From Prionace glauca (taxonomy: Eukaryota > Chordata > Chondrichthyes > Carcharhiniformes > Carcharhinidae), in contig CM075760.1 in assembly GCA_037974335.1 (NCBI GenBank), forward strand, positions 41,172,103 to 41,236,102: 64,000 bases of DNA, in the 5' to 3' direction. The first letter of the stretch is position 1; each line of letters begins with the position of its first letter. Below, one piece after another: positions 1-11,810 of the stretch. The notes beneath the pieces were generated by a model. The model was not told the origin of the DNA, searched no databases, and was given only the letters and a program-made list of their open reading frames with translations. The position numbers were made by a program, and so were the translations under genes.

Positions 1-235
1 ACACACAACCCCATGCACATTTCCACACACTCCAGAACAGTTTATTTTGCTTTCCAATAGACACACTGCCTCCTCTTGCAAACGCAACCCACTGTCTCAC
101 ACATGTGCAAACACAGTCTATCACACACAGGCACCTTCACACACACATTCACCCTCTCTCTCCATCAAACACACACCCAAACACCCTCTCACACACTTTC
201 CACCTCACATACGTCAGAGAGACTGTCATTTACAT
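1..235. repeat. CA-rich low-complexity sequence
   Basis: The stretch is dominated by broken runs of CA and CACAC with short CT-rich interruptions. No gene-like structure is visible; open frames here are His/Thr/Ser-rich by-products of the repeat. Confidence 0.7.
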
Positions 236-489
236 CATAGAATATAATCACAAGGTCCTACAGTACAGAAGGAGGCCATTCAGCCCATCGAGTCCGCATC
301 AACAGGAATCCCACCAAAGCCCTATCCCCATAACCACATGTGTTTATTCTAACTAGTCCTCCTGAAACTAAGGGGCAATTTCGCACGGCCAATCAATCCC
401 CTGAACCCAAACTTCTTTGGACTGTGGGAGGAAACAGGAGCACCCGAAGGAAACCCAAGCAGACACGGGGTGAACTTACTAACTCCATA
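236..489 (-). repeat. HE1-like SINE, 3' portion (interrupted copy)
   Basis: Reads on the minus strand as the middle and 3' part of the common elasmobranch tRNA-derived SINE: the block for 'cagtccaaagaagtttgg', the conserved 'aaattgccccttag' region and the tail ending in a TTCTATG-type end. Its tRNA-like head reappears at about 1241-1293, so LINE sequence at 489-1240 appears to have split it. Family name is from recognition, not a database search. Confidence 0.7.
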
Positions 490-704
490 TGTTTTGGGGC
501 TGTGCCCTCTGGTTCTGTTTTCCTTTCTGGGTGGGGGGAGTCTCTCTACCTCTACGCTGTCTAGTCCCTTCGTTATCTTGTAGGTCTCTATGAGATCCCC
601 CCTCGGCATTCTGGACTCCGACAAGTGCATGCCCAGTCTATTTAATCTCTCCTCATAAGCTAACCCCCTTATCTGCAACTTTACGGGACCCTCGTCAGGC
701 CTCA
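489..704 (-). repeat. CR1-type LINE fragment (3' end of RT ORF)
   Basis: The minus strand encodes a recognisable C-terminal stretch of a CR1-type reverse transcriptase ORF (YEERLNRLGM, RGDLIETYK). It abuts a plus-strand fragment of a related LINE, giving a head-to-head pair. Confidence 0.65.
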
Positions 705-1240
705 TTTGGGGTGCTGTGCGCAGTTCTGGTCGCCTCACTGTAGGAAGGACGTAGAAGATATTGAAAGGGTGCAGAGGAGATTTACAAGGATGTTGCCTGG
801 ACTGGGAGGCATGCCTTATGAAGATAGGTTGAGGGAGCTGGGACTCTTTTCCCTGGAGAGGCGAAGGTTGAGAGGCGAACTGATAGAAGTTTATAAAATG
901 TTGAGAGGAATAGATAGGGTGGCCTCTCAGAGGCTATTTCCCCGGGTTGAAATGGTCGCTACGAGAGGACACAGATTTAAGGTGCGGGGAGGGAAGTACA
1001 GAGGTGATGTTAGGGGTAAGTTTTTCACTCAGAGGGTGGTGAGTGATTGGAATCGGCTGCCGTCGTCGGTGGTGGAGGCGAACTCGCTGGGGTCTTTTAA
1101 AAGACTTCTGGATGAGTATATGGGGTTTAATGGGATTGGGGGTTATAGATAGGTCTATAGATTGGTGGGGTTGATGCGATCGGCGCAACTCGAGGGCCGA
1201 AGGGCCTGTTTGTGCTGTAATATTCTATGTTCTATGTTCA
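704..1240 (+). repeat. CR1-type LINE 3' fragment
   Basis: Plus-strand frame of about 148 codons matches the conserved end of the CR1 ORF2 (QFWSPHCRKDVE, RVQRRFTRMLPG, FFTQRVV, LPSSVVEA). It ends in a short 3' UTR and TTCTATG-type repeats, the usual 3' terminus of this family here. Confidence 0.85.
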
Positions 1241-1293
1241 TATCGGGAATTGAACTGTGAGGCAGCAGCGTTAATCACTGTGCCGCCTCGGCC
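1241..1293 (-). repeat. HE1-like SINE, tRNA-like head
   Basis: Minus-strand head of the SINE (the GGTTCGATTC-like B box and the AGTGGTTAGCA-like A box are degraded but readable). It is the other half of the copy at 236-489. Confidence 0.6.
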
Positions 1294-1885
1294 ACCCCCT
1301 CCCCCTCCCCCTCCCCCACTAACATTTGAATGAGGGTGGGATCGAGAAGCCCGAGTAAAACTCATGTGAATAAGTTTCAGCTGGAAATTCTTCTCTGTTT
1401 GGAGTCATATTTAGCACAAAACAAGATGGTGATGGTTGGTGGAGGTCAAACATCTAAGTTGAGAATTCACTGCAGGAGTTCGGCAGGGGACTGTTCTGTG
1501 ACCAACAATCTTCTATTGCTTCATCAATGACACATTCCATCCAACATGAGGTCAGAAGTAGGGATTTCCATGTGTTACAACGGACACAAAGACACAATCA
1601 ATAAGAAGGGATCTGGCTGAGACGAAGTCCGCCTGGCTCCCCAATACTGGTGTAAACTTGGTGTTTGATTCCTGTGTGACCCTAGTTTTGCTGGAAGCTT
1701 CCCTTCCAGCTCCCTCAGTCTGTCTATTTGTTCACTGATCCGTGTTTCTGAAAGAAAGGCCCCGACATTAAAGCAGCTGCCCGGTGATCTACACTGATTC
1801 CTGACTTTACACAGCCCTGTTACTGAAAGCTGATCAATGGAGAGAATCGGGAAAAGATCGATGGAGAGGGAGAGGAGGAGGTGGC
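1294..1885. other. Intergenic, nothing recognised
   Basis: After a short poly-CCCCCT run the sequence is of ordinary composition. No V, D or JH element, RNA gene or repeat family was recognised on either strand. Confidence 0.5.
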
Positions 1886-3625
1886 TCATTGACTCTCTCA
1901 CCCTCACCCTCACTCACTCACTCACCCTCAATCTTTCATCCTCACTCAAAAACGTCACTCACTCACCCTCACTTACCCACCTTTCCTCACTGACACATTC
2001 TCTCTCACTCACCCTCACTCACTCACCCTCACACACTCAACCACAATCATTCATCCCCAATCACTCACCCTCGCTCACTCACCCTCATTCACGCTTACTC
2101 ACTCATGCTCACTCACTCACCCTTGCTCACTCATCCACCCTCACACACACTCCCTCACACTCACTCCCTCACACACACTCCCTCACACCCTCACACCCTC
2201 TCACTCACCCCCTCTCACTCACCCCCTCTCACTCACCCCCACTCACTCACCTCCACTCACTCATCCCCACTCACTCATCCCCACTCACTCATCCCCACTC
2301 ACTCATCCCCCCTCACCCACCCTCACGCACTCGCCCTCAAGCACTCAACCTCAGAAACTCACGGATCCTGATTCACCCTGAGTCACTCACACTCACTCAC
2401 TCACTCACAATCACTCACTCATACTCACTCACTCACTCTCATCCATTCTCACTCACTCGCCCACAAGCACTCACACACCCTCATTCAAGCTCATTCATTC
2501 ACGCAAACACACGCCCTGATTCACTCATCCTCACACCCTCACTCACTCACAATCACTCACTCATATTTGCTCACTCACTCTCGTCCATCCTCACTCACCC
2601 ACAAACACTCATTCAACTTCACTCGTTCAACCTCAATCACTCACCCTGACTCACTCATTCTCACACCCTCACTGACTCACTCACATTCACTCACTCTCAC
2701 ACCCTCAGTCACGCACCCACATTTACTCACTCACCCTCACGCACTCACCCTCACGCGCCCTCATTAACTCACTGTCACTCAGCCACCCACAGTCATACAC
2801 CATCACTCACTCAGCCTCACTCACTAAACCTCACTCACTGACTTAGACCCTCAGTCAGTCACCAACATTCATACTCACCTTCATTCACTCATCCAACTAA
2901 TCCGTTCTCATTCACCCAGTCTCACTCAGTCTCACTTACCCTCACTCATTCACCCCATTCTCTCACACTCACTCACTCACCCCCACAGACTCAACTCAAT
3001 GACCCTCTCTCTGTCTCTCTCTCACATGCCACCTCACCCATTCAAACTGACTCAAACTCACACACCTACCTTCACTCACACAAGCTCACATACTCATCAT
3101 CACTCAACATCACGCAACCTAACTCACAAATACTCAATCACTCATCCTCATCAAACACCTTCACTCAATCACCCTCACTCTCCCACCCATCCACATTCAT
3201 TTTCCCTCACACACCACCCTCAATAACACACCCTGACTCATTCACTCTCAACCCTTACATACACAGTTACATTCACACCCTCATTCACTCAATCTCATTC
3301 ACTTCCACTCACCCATCTCCACGAACCTTCACACATCCTCACTCATTCTACCTTATTATTTCAATCTTGCTTACCTACACCCATCCAGCCACCTTCACTC
3401 ACATTCAGCAACCTTCACTCACCTACCCTCTCACACACACCCTCAATTACTCACGCTCTCTCACCCTCACCCACAATTACTCACCCTCAATCACTCACCC
3501 TCACTCAAAGAACTTCACTCACTCACCCTCACTTACCCACCTTCCTTCACACATCACTCATCCACTCTGACTCATCTAATCACTCACCCTCACACACTCA
3601 CATTCTCTCACTCGCACTCACTGAA
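1886..3625. repeat. CTCACTCACCCT-type satellite array (1.7 kb)
   Basis: About 1.7 kb of imperfect CTCA and CTCACCCT units, running as CACTCACCCTCACTCACTC with many variants. One frame stays open for 270 codons but is only Thr/His/Ser/Leu/Pro repeats and is not considered a gene. It probably lies in the JH to CH1 intron of the IgM gene or just upstream of it. Confidence 0.9.
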
Positions 3626-3714
3626 TCTGTGTGGGGAGGGTCTGCAACGAGAGAGAAGAAAGATCTCAAGCTGCAGTTTGGTGTTCAAAGGTGGGAGCTG
3701 CACTGGGAGTGCAG

Positions 3715-4385
3715 AGAGCTGGAGGGAATCGCTGGGGGCTCGGGGCCAGGGACAATGGCAGAGTCAGGGGGGAACAGGAGGCGGGGGAAAGGGCAGAGAG
3801 CCGGGGTGGGGGGAGGGCAGAGAGCCAGGGGAAACAGCAGAGAGCTGGGGGAAGGGCCGAGAGGCCGGAGAAAGGGCACACAGCCGGGGAACAGAGCGGA
3901 AAGCCGTGGAAAAGAGAAGAGAGAGAGGGGAAAGGGCAGAGAGACCAGTGAAAGGGGAGAGAGCCGAAAGGAAGGGCAGAGAGATGGGGGAAAGGGGAGA
4001 AAGACCAGGGAAAGGGGAGAGAACAAAGAAAAAGTGCGGGGAGGCACGGAAAAGGGCAGGGAGGCAGGAGAAAGGGCAGAGAGCCAAGGGACAGGGCAGA
4101 GAGCCCAGGGGAAAGGGCAGGAGAGTCAGGGGGAAAGGTCAGAGAGCCGGGGGAAAGGAGAAAGAGGGTAGGGAGCAAGGACAGAGGGCAGAGAGCTGAG
4201 GGACAGCGTAGGGAGCTGAGGGAAAGAACAGAGAGCCGGGGGAGAGGGCACAGAGCTGGAGGAAAGTGTAGAGAACCAGGTGGAAATACAGAGAGCCGGA
4301 TAAAAGGGGAAAAGAGCCACCGTGAAAGCCAGAGAGCCAGGGGAAAGGGCAATGAGCTGGGGAAATGGGTAGAGAGCGGGTGATG
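3715..4385. repeat. Purine-rich ~20-bp minisatellite
   Basis: Tandem degenerate units of the form GGGAAAGGGCAGAGAGCCGG fill about 670 bases. The strand bias is extreme (G and A on plus). Open frames on both strands are repeat by-products. Confidence 0.9.
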
Positions 4386-4697
4386 GATGGGCAGAGTGAG
4401 GAGGTTCAGAATAGACCTAGCACCACAATCGGCTTATCTGTAATCTCAGTGAATGATGGAGGAGACTTCAGGGGCCGAATGGGAAATTCTTGCTATTAAT
4501 GTATGATCCCTCAATGAGTCAGTGTTGGATTTATTTGAATTTATAATTATATTTAGAGTTTCCTGATCATTCAGTAAGTATTCATTCCGGAGGTATTTTT
4601 GAACCAAAGTCACTAATCTCCGTTTTGTGGATTGAGAGACAGTGAGTTGGAGAGAGGAAGGGGCACCAATCAGTTTGAACCCAGGCAATTTCCAAAA

Positions 4698-4840
4698 CTA
4701 GTGTGGAGATGCCGGAGTGCGGTAGGTGTGGGCACAGTAAGGATTCCCACAACACCAGGTTAAAGTCCAACAGGTTTATTTGGAATCACAAACTGTTGGA
4801 GCTCCCTCATCATGTGAGTGGATAGTCTGAATGAAGGGAG
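4698..4840 (+). repeat. Penelope-like element terminal fragment
   Basis: Contains the 'aacaccaggttaaagtccaa' plus 'caggtttatttgg' block that recurs near 16.6, 29.5, 30.75 and 41.75 kb. Elsewhere in the window this block is attached to a GIY-YIG coding remnant, which points to a Penelope-like family. Confidence 0.5.
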
Positions 4841-5399
4841 AACTTCTTCATCATAAAGTGTTGTTGTTTGAGAAATAAACAGCGGTTCATCACACACTGC
4901 TGTTGTTGAGAAATAAATAGTTGCTGCAATAATGGAGAAAATGTTTCCTCTTCTCTGTTAATCGAATGAATGACATGTCATTGTGAGACTAACAGAATGT
5001 GTTTTTTTTCTTCCTAATTTGATAGAAGTGGAGACAGCGATATGAGTTTCTACAGAGATGACAATTCCCAAATGATAGAAGTAACATCATCTCAAAGGCG
5101 GATGAAAGATTTAATCGGGAAATATTAGGGATAAGTTCATAATTCTAATCAATGTTTGAGATAGAAACATAGAAAATAGAAGCTGGAGTTGGCCATTCGG
5201 CCCTTGGAGCCTACTCCGCCATTCACTTTGGTCAGAGCTCATCACTATCCTGATCACACCTACGACACATGTCCCTTCATCCATTTAACACCAAGAGCTA
5301 TATCTAATATAGAAACCTATTTGTAACAATATGTTTGTTGACTTAATAACGCAAGAGTCTAACTTGTTCAATTGGCTATTCTTTCCCAGCGACACCGTC
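4841..5399 (+). other. Intron or upstream sequence before IgM CH1
   Basis: No JH coding motif, RSS or splice donor was recognised. At about 5160-5300 there is a short old LINE-type 3' end on the minus strand ('ggccattcggcccttggagc'). The last bases before 5400 form the polypyrimidine tract and AG acceptor of CH1. Confidence 0.5.
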
Positions 5400-5689
5400 T
5401 GCGCCCAATCTCTACGGCCTGGTCTCCCCCTGTCAGCAACAGAACTCCGGCGGCTCCATCACCTTCGGATGTTTAGCGATGGATTACTCTCCAGATGTTT
5501 CCAAACTGACCTGGAAGAAAAATGGGCAAACGGTCCCCAGTGGGTTTAAGACTTACCCATCAGTGAGAAACACGAAGGGAACCTACACCCTGAGCAGCCA
5601 GTTAACCATCAGCGACTCAGCGGGAGAATGCCCCAGAATTGATTGTGAGGTTCGACACATGAGCACAGTCAAGAGCGTTAAAATGCAAT
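5400..5689 (+). CDS. IGHM: IgM heavy chain constant exon CH1
   Basis: First constant immunoglobulin domain of a shark mu chain. The exon opens after a TTTCCCAG acceptor and reads in phase 1 as TPSAPNLYGLVSPC onward. It carries both intradomain cysteines (FGCLAMDYSP and IDCEVR), the tryptophan in LTWKKNG, and an early Cys in SPCQQQN placed for the light-chain bond. LSSQLTIS is the usual F-strand region. It ends at a clean AATGTAAGTG donor in phase 1. The frame is open throughout, about 97 residues, normal for a C1 domain. The matching VH-D-JH lies outside the window. Assignment to mu rather than omega (IgW) rests on the CH4 tail and membrane exons downstream. Confidence 0.93.
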
Positions 5690-5825
5690 GTAAGTGTTGT
5701 GGAGCTTGGGGAAAACAGAAACACTGTGGTTAACATGTAGGGCCTTGGTTATAACTAATTTAAATAGATGTGCACATTCCGGCCGTTTGGATTGGTCCAG
5801 TTAGTGTCTATTGACTGCAAATGAG

Positions 5826-6050
5826 TTAGAACATAGAACATAGACCAGTACAGCCAGTACAGGCCCTCCGGCCCTCGATGTTGCGCCAACCAGTGGAACC
5901 AATCTCATGACCCTCTAACCTAAACTATTCCAATGTTATCCATATGCCTATCCACTGACCATTTGAACGCCCTTAAAGTTGGCGAGTCCACAACTGCTGC
6001 ACGCAGGGCATTCCACGCCCTCTCTACCCTCTGTTGACAAAAGTTTAATT
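5826..6050 (-). repeat. CR1-type LINE 3' end in CH1-CH2 intron
   Basis: Starts with the AACATAGAACATAGA-type end repeat and continues as the minus-strand 3' end of a LINE ([26 protein letters not shown]). It stops only about 50 bases before the CH2 acceptor. Confidence 0.85.
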
Positions 6051-6099
6051 GATCCACATCTTCTGCAGGAAATGACTGATCTGCTTTTTTTTCCTGAAG

Positions 6100-6420
6100 G
6101 TCATCCAGATAATGGTGGTGTCCCTCCAACTGTTATCCTCACCGTGAGTTCCAGTGAAGAAATCTCACACAGGAAATTCGCAATCATCGTCTGTTCAATC
6201 ATCGATTTCCAGCCAGGGTCAATGGAAGTGAGTTGGCTGAAGAATGGGGAAACCACGCATTCAGGAATTGTCACCTCTTCCCCCTGTGACGTGAACGGGA
6301 ACTTCTCGGCCAGCAGTAGGCTGACAGTCTCCGCTGGGGAATGGTTCAGCAAAGCGGTCTATACCTGCCAGGTCACTCACCAAGGACACATTCAGAGTCT
6401 GAACATCAGCGCATCTCAGG
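6100..6420 (+). CDS. IGHM: IgM heavy chain constant exon CH2
   Basis: Second constant domain. A long T-rich tract leads to an acceptor ending GAAG at 6099, giving [15 protein letters not shown]; a second in-frame acceptor (CCAG, 6105-6108) would shorten the exon by nine bases. The domain has the cysteine pair in IIVCSIIDF and YTCQVTHQG, tryptophan in VSWLKNG, an extra Cys in SSPCDVNG suited to an interchain bond, and N-glycosylation sequons NFS and NIS. It ends in SASQ and a phase 1 GGTAAGA donor. About 107 residues, fully open. Its acceptor sits unusually close to a LINE insertion. Confidence 0.93.
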
Positions 6421-7336
6421 GTAAGATACTCAAACGCAGGACAACACTTATCATTCTGATGTTAATCAGAATTAGGGATCTATTAAAGTTGGTACAAAGC
6501 ATTGAACAACTTGTGAGTTATTGTCCTGTAGTTTGCTGCATTAGGACAATATTTCATTCAGAATTTCATCAGAAAAACAATTTTTTGTTATCCCTTCCTG
6601 AGATGTGCATTTATTTCCCAAACCTGAGGGCACTGAAGTGTCACTCACGTTGCTGTGAATCTGGAGTCACATGCATGCCAGGCCAGATAAAGACAGCAGG
6701 TTGATTTTGGTAAGGAACATTTGTGAACTAGGAGGGGTTTTACAGCAATAGCTTCATGAGAACCATTTCAACTTTTAATTATAGATGTTTACAAAATTCA
6801 AATTTCATATTTGCAATGATGGGATTCGAATCTGTGTCCCCAGAGTCTTGCCCGAGGTTATAAGTCCATTGACAACACCATATGCCACAGCCTCCACTTA
6901 AAAGAGTGCCCCCTTTCGGTTTGAAGCAATATAGTGAGTGAGGTGGCTTTGATGTCAGCTTGTTCCTGAGACAGCTGGTAAACTTTGGAGAGACAGTAGG
7001 TGTGAGAATGTTTCATAGGTCACAGCACAAGGGTAAAATATTAGAAAGTGCATCCACCCTATTTATAAACCAACGGTCAGTGCTTTTTCCCTGAGTTCAG
7101 GATGGTGTGTTTGTTTGGGAATTCTCCAATTCTGATTCATGGAAATGTTACCGCTGCTCCAATATTTAATACAGGGAATGATTCCATACAGCAAGCTGGC
7201 TTCCCATTCGCCATGGAAGGTGAAAGGCGAGAGTTAGAGATTGATATATTGAAGGCGACTTTGTCTCCTTCAGGCTGAAGACTGCTGTCCTGCTTCTGAA
7301 GGGAAACTGGGGCTCATTTTCATTTCTCATTCACAG
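6421..7336 (+). other. IGHM: CH2-CH3 intron
   Basis: About 0.9 kb between GTAAGA donor and TTCACAG acceptor. It holds no recognised gene; an old repeat-like 'attcgaatctgtgtccccagag' patch lies near 6823. Confidence 0.7.
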
Positions 7337-7645
7337 ATCCTCCCCTGTGCCTTGATACCACAGTGAAGATACAGCCGCCACCAATAGAACAGGTCTTACT
7401 GGAGGCGACCGCGACCTTAACCTGTATCATTTCTAATGCTCCTCATGGCGTTAACGTGTCCTGGATCCGAGACAGGAAGTATTTGAAATCAGAGATTGCC
7501 GAAAAGCCCGGAGCGGATCGTGACAGCGTGATCAGCAAATTAAGCATCTCCACACAAGCCTGGCTGAGTGCGGCTGTGTTTGAGTGCGTGGTGAGCCATC
7601 AGGATCTGCCGACTCCTCTAAGAACATCTATCCACAAGGAAACAG
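7337..7645 (+). CDS. IGHM: IgM heavy chain constant exon CH3
   Basis: Third constant domain, entered in phase 1 after TCATTCACAG and reading [15 protein letters not shown]. It has cysteines in LTCIISNAP and FECVVSHQD, tryptophan in VSWIRDRK, an NVS sequon before that Trp, and an additional Cys near the start (PPLCLD), a common place for an inter-heavy-chain bond. The SKLSIS and WLSAAVFEC strands are typical mu CH3. It ends at ACAGGTGAG in phase 1. About 103 residues with no stop. Confidence 0.93.
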
Positions 7646-7769
7646 GTGAGCTGAGAGATTGAAGCAATACATGTAGGGTCAATGGCAGGGTTCTGAGCAA
7701 TGTAGAGGAACAGGGAGATCCCTGGGGTTCATATCCACAGATCTCTAAAGGTTGCCACTCAAGTGGATA

Positions 7770-8270
7770 GAGCCGTGAAGAAGGCTTAAAGTGTGTTAAT
7801 GTTTATTAACAGGGGGTTTGAGTTTAAGAGCCGTGGGGTTATACTGCAAGTGTACAGGGCCTTGGTGAGACCACATTTGGAATATTGTGTGCAGTTCTAG
7901 TCACCTCATTATAAGAAGGATGTGGAAGCATTGGAGAGAGTGCAGAGGAGATTTACCAGGATGCTGCCTGGTTTGGAGGGTAGGTCTTATTAGGAAAGGT
8001 TGAGGGAGCTGGGGCTTTTCTCCTTAGAGCGGAGGAGGATGAGAGGCGAACTCTCCTGAACTAAACGACTCTGGGCCGATTGATATTTTTCTGGGGAGTT
8101 TGATGTGTTGATGAGTGAAAAGTGAACTGTAGGCGATGTTATTGGGTTTAGATTGAAGAAGAAGGGAGGAGCCTGATGTGGAGCATCAAAAACCAGAAAA
8201 CCAAAAAGGAAAGTAGATCAGTTGGGCCGAATGGCCTGATTCTGTGCTGTAAACGTTCTGAATCTTTCCA
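7770..8270 (+). repeat. CR1-type LINE 3' fragment in CH3-CH4 intron
   Basis: Plus-strand degraded RT end: 'aagagccgtggggttatactgcaa' to 'gagaggcgaact' matches the RPHLEYCVQF to LRRGD part of other copies. The copy then skips to its 3' UTR and ends near 'ggccgaatggcctgattctg'. Internal deletion and an in-frame stop are visible. Confidence 0.75.
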
Positions 8271-8449
8271 CTCCGCCCCCTCCTGAGTTATTTGAGAAAA
8301 CAATTGTGTTCAGCTCCCCTCCAAGCTGCAAATCAAAAATGAGAAGAGTTAAAATCAGAAAGGAAGCACATTTTCCTGAGATTTAACCAGTGGTTCCATT
8401 GTCTCCAGAATTCTCCAGTTTATTGACATTTATTGTACATTTTCTGCAG

Positions 8450-8841
8450 ATCCAAATCCGCGGGAACCGGTCGTCTCTGTCCTCCTGCCCTCGGCAGAAG
8501 ACGTCTCCGCTCAGAGTTTCGTCTCCCTCAGCTGCTTAGTGAGAGGTTTCTCCCCCCGAGAGATCTTCGTCAAGTGGACCGTCAACGACAAGCCGGTGAA
8601 TCCCGGGAACTACAGGAACACCGAGGTGGTGGCGGAGAACGGCGATAGCTCCTTCTTCATGTACAGCCTGTTATCCATTGCAGCAGAGGAATGGTCCAGC
8701 GGCGCTTCTTACTCCTGTGTGGTGGGACATGAAGCCATCCCCTTGAAGATCATCAACAGAACAGTTGACAAATCCAGCGGTAAACCCAGTTTTGTGAACA
8801 TTTCCCTTGCACTGATGGACACTGTTAATTCATGTCAATGA
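8450..8841 (+). CDS. IGHM: IgM heavy chain constant exon CH4 with secretory tail
   Basis: Fourth constant domain, entered after TTTCTGCAG in phase 1 as [15 protein letters not shown]. It contains [17 protein letters not shown] and [12 protein letters not shown], hallmarks of the last mu domain, an NRT sequon, and then the secretory tail [20 protein letters not shown] followed by TGA. The penultimate Cys and NIS sequon of this tail are the known features that polymerise IgM and bind J chain. A buried donor, AGCGGTAAAC at 8780 (phase 1), is the expected site for splicing to the membrane exon, which would drop the tail. About 130 residues, fully open. Confidence 0.95.
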
Positions 8842-8868
8842 GAGTCACTCACTTCCATTAAAAACTAC

Positions 8869-8883
8869 AATAAAAAGAATAAA
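8869..8883 (+). promoter_or_regulatory. IGHM: Polyadenylation signals of secreted IgM
   Basis: Two AATAAA hexamers (8869 and 8878) lie only 28-42 bases after the secretory stop. Their use competes with splicing to the membrane exon 3.5 kb downstream. Confidence 0.75.
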
Positions 8884-9574
8884 AACATTTTCCTCTAACG
8901 ATCAATGAAATACCCAATTGGTTGTTTTTCAGTTTTACTTCCATATCTTTGATTTTGAGTCAGATATTTTCATGTCTCGGACCCAACATTGTTGAACCAG
9001 TGCTCCCAGCGGAGATAGACACTGGGTCAGGGATAGAGTAGAGCACATTCATTACAGGATTCTGCAAAATATCTTCACTGACTTTCCTCCCGCTGAGGGG
9101 AAAACACTCCGACATTTTTAACATGTCTGACACACAAACACAACATTTAGATCTCTGTGTCCCTGTTTCTCTCATTGACCACCTCTTTAAGCTACTGCAC
9201 CGCACCCACTGGGAACTGAAGTGAGGGTCACACACAAAAAACATGGAGAAATATTCCCCCCATCGGATTGAGGGAGAGTGAAATTGTGAACTTCCTGGAT
9301 TCCCACTAACCCAGCAAAGAGAGGGGAGGAGCAGTAGTTAATCCATGTCCCAAAACTTCCTAATGAAAAGAGGAGGAATGTCATTATTTAATCCACTCAC
9401 CTCTACCTCCTCAGTGGTTAGAACCATCAGGGACATTGTATCACCGGGTAGGGAGAGGGAAACTCTGAGCTCACTCTCCTCCCTCTCCCGTGTTTGGAAG
9501 GGAACAGTTCTCTACTATAACGACCCAGTTGCCAACAGTACAAATTAGTTTCCGGTTTACTTGCTACAGATTTT

Positions 9575-9680
9575 GAAGTATCATTAACTTAATCATAAAT
9601 CATTAATTATCATGATTAATCATTAACTTAATGTTAATGATTAATCATGATTAATCATTAACATTAATCATAACTTAACA
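9575..9680. repeat. AT-rich inverted repeat
   Basis: Alternating ATTAATCATGATTAATCATT and CATTAACTTAATG blocks form several overlapping palindromes able to fold back on themselves. Probably simple repeat expansion. Confidence 0.6.
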
Positions 9681-10029
9681 TATAGAAATATATCTATATG
9701 AATGCAACATAATTTTAAAATGTCTCAACACTCTTGTTCCTTTTAATCATGTGCTGGCATTGATTTCCCAGGATACAAATTTAAACAAGTCATAGATTCC
9801 TCCCCGGGTTTTAACTGTTCTGTCCTTGAGGTCTCTGAGATGCATCAATCAATTATTTCATTCTCTCTCCTGATATCACTGTGCCCCTCACATAAAATAC
9901 ATTTCTCCAGCAAAACATTGAAAATATGTTCCATTATTCGAGTTGTCTGGATCATATTCACTTCACTATGGTCGATGAAACTTGGAGCAACAGTTAAAAA
10001 AATACACACACTGATAAAACTGCCCAAAA

Positions 10030-11810
10030 CTGTCACAATTATACATACATACATAGGCGTACACACCCACACTCACACACTCACACAAACACTCACACAC
10101 TCACTCTCACATACTCACACACTCACACACTCACACACTCACACACTACACACACTGCACAAACACACACTATACATTCACACACAATCACACACACACT
10201 CACTCTCACACACACACACTCACACACACATACACTCACACACACTCACACATACAGACACACTACACACTCACACACTCATTCACACACACACAAACAC
10301 ACACGCATACACACACTCACTCTCACACACACTCACACACAAGCACTGGCACACTACACACTCTCACATACACACACTCACACATACAGACACACTACAC
10401 ACTCACACACTCATTCACACACTCATACACACATACACACACACGCATACACACACACAGACACATGGACACAATTGCACAAATACACATACTCATACAT
10501 ATGCACACGAATACAGAATGTTAATATACACACACAAACGCATACACATATTCCCACACACAGAAATATAGACAGGTACATTCAAATACAGACACAGAAT
10601 CTCACAAATATACAATACACTCAAATACATACACAACAAAAACACATACATTCAGAAATACAAATGCACATTCATGGATCAGAAGAACACACAATATACG
10701 CACAAACGAACTCAAACAAGCACGATCCCACAAATACACTAATGGACCACACACATACAAACAAAAATACATGCATACACAAATACTCTCTCTCTCTTTC
10801 TCTTTCGCTCTCTCTGTCCCACACGCACCATGCACACAAACACACACACAAACACACACACACACATGCATGCACAAGGGGGCAGACACCCGCACACACA
10901 GACACGGACTTGTACAAGAAGGCACAAAACAAAACATGCACACAACTTATCAAATATGTATAAACGCATGCAGAACCACATACAAACACACAAGTACACA
11001 CTTACCTAAACATACGTGACTAGGTACACAGACACAAACACAAACACATACATGTGTACACACAATGCGGACAGATAACATGCATGCAGATCCAAAACAT
11101 ACACAAACAGATACACACACTCAAACAAATGCATATTCTCACACGTTCTCGCTGAAATGAATACTAATATAGAGACCCACAATGTTATACACATTATCAC
11201 TTATACAGGGAAATACGTGTAACAATATTAACACACTGCATATAGAGGAACAGAGAGCAAAGCTTTTTCACACAAACATGTGGATGCAAACATTCACATG
11301 CTCATACAGAACAGAACACCACGGGACACAATACTACACATGGAAACACAGGTATATGCTGACACATTGTTAAAATAACTATCAACACGGATTTACATGC
11401 ACTAACATGTTAACAGACCAGACACACACAGAAAGGAAAGGAAACATTACTCGAGTGACAGAAATTCACACATTGAAATAGGCAGAAACACGAGCACACG
11501 TTAAGAGTGGCATTAATAAATATACAGAGACTTCACACAATAGTAGTCATATATCCACAATGTCTGAAGAATAAATTATACAAATTTTACAAATTATCTA
11601 CAATGTCTGAAGAATAAATTATATACACAGACACACAACTACACAAATCAACAAACACAGACAAATGAATCCCTCATACACACAGATTAACTCAGGACCA
11701 AAAATTAATGCAGCTCAGGAAGTGTTCACACAGACACACACACACACACACACATACACACACACAGTCTCACACATACACACACGCATACAGACACACA
11801 CACATAATCT
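10030..11810. repeat. CA/TG-rich microsatellite tract
   Basis: Runs of CACACT, ACACAC and CATACA units, densest at 10055-10460, 10780-10880 and 11728-11800. Open frames on both strands (His/Thr-rich or Cys/Val-rich) are products of the repeat. Confidence 0.9.

Noticed and set aside
1837-2649. 270-codon plus-strand frame
   Set aside because: Translation is only Thr/His/Ser/Leu/Pro repeats set by the CTCA satellite.
3629-4352. Overlapping frames of 100-228 codons on both strands
   Set aside because: All follow the 20-bp purine minisatellite; composition explains them.
4400-5399. JH segment for the IgM gene
   Set aside because: Searched for a WGXG-type J, RSS and donor; none seen, so JH is probably left of the window.
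9840-10999. His/Thr-rich and Cys/Val-rich frames
   Set aside because: Products of the CA repeat in the IgM membrane intron.
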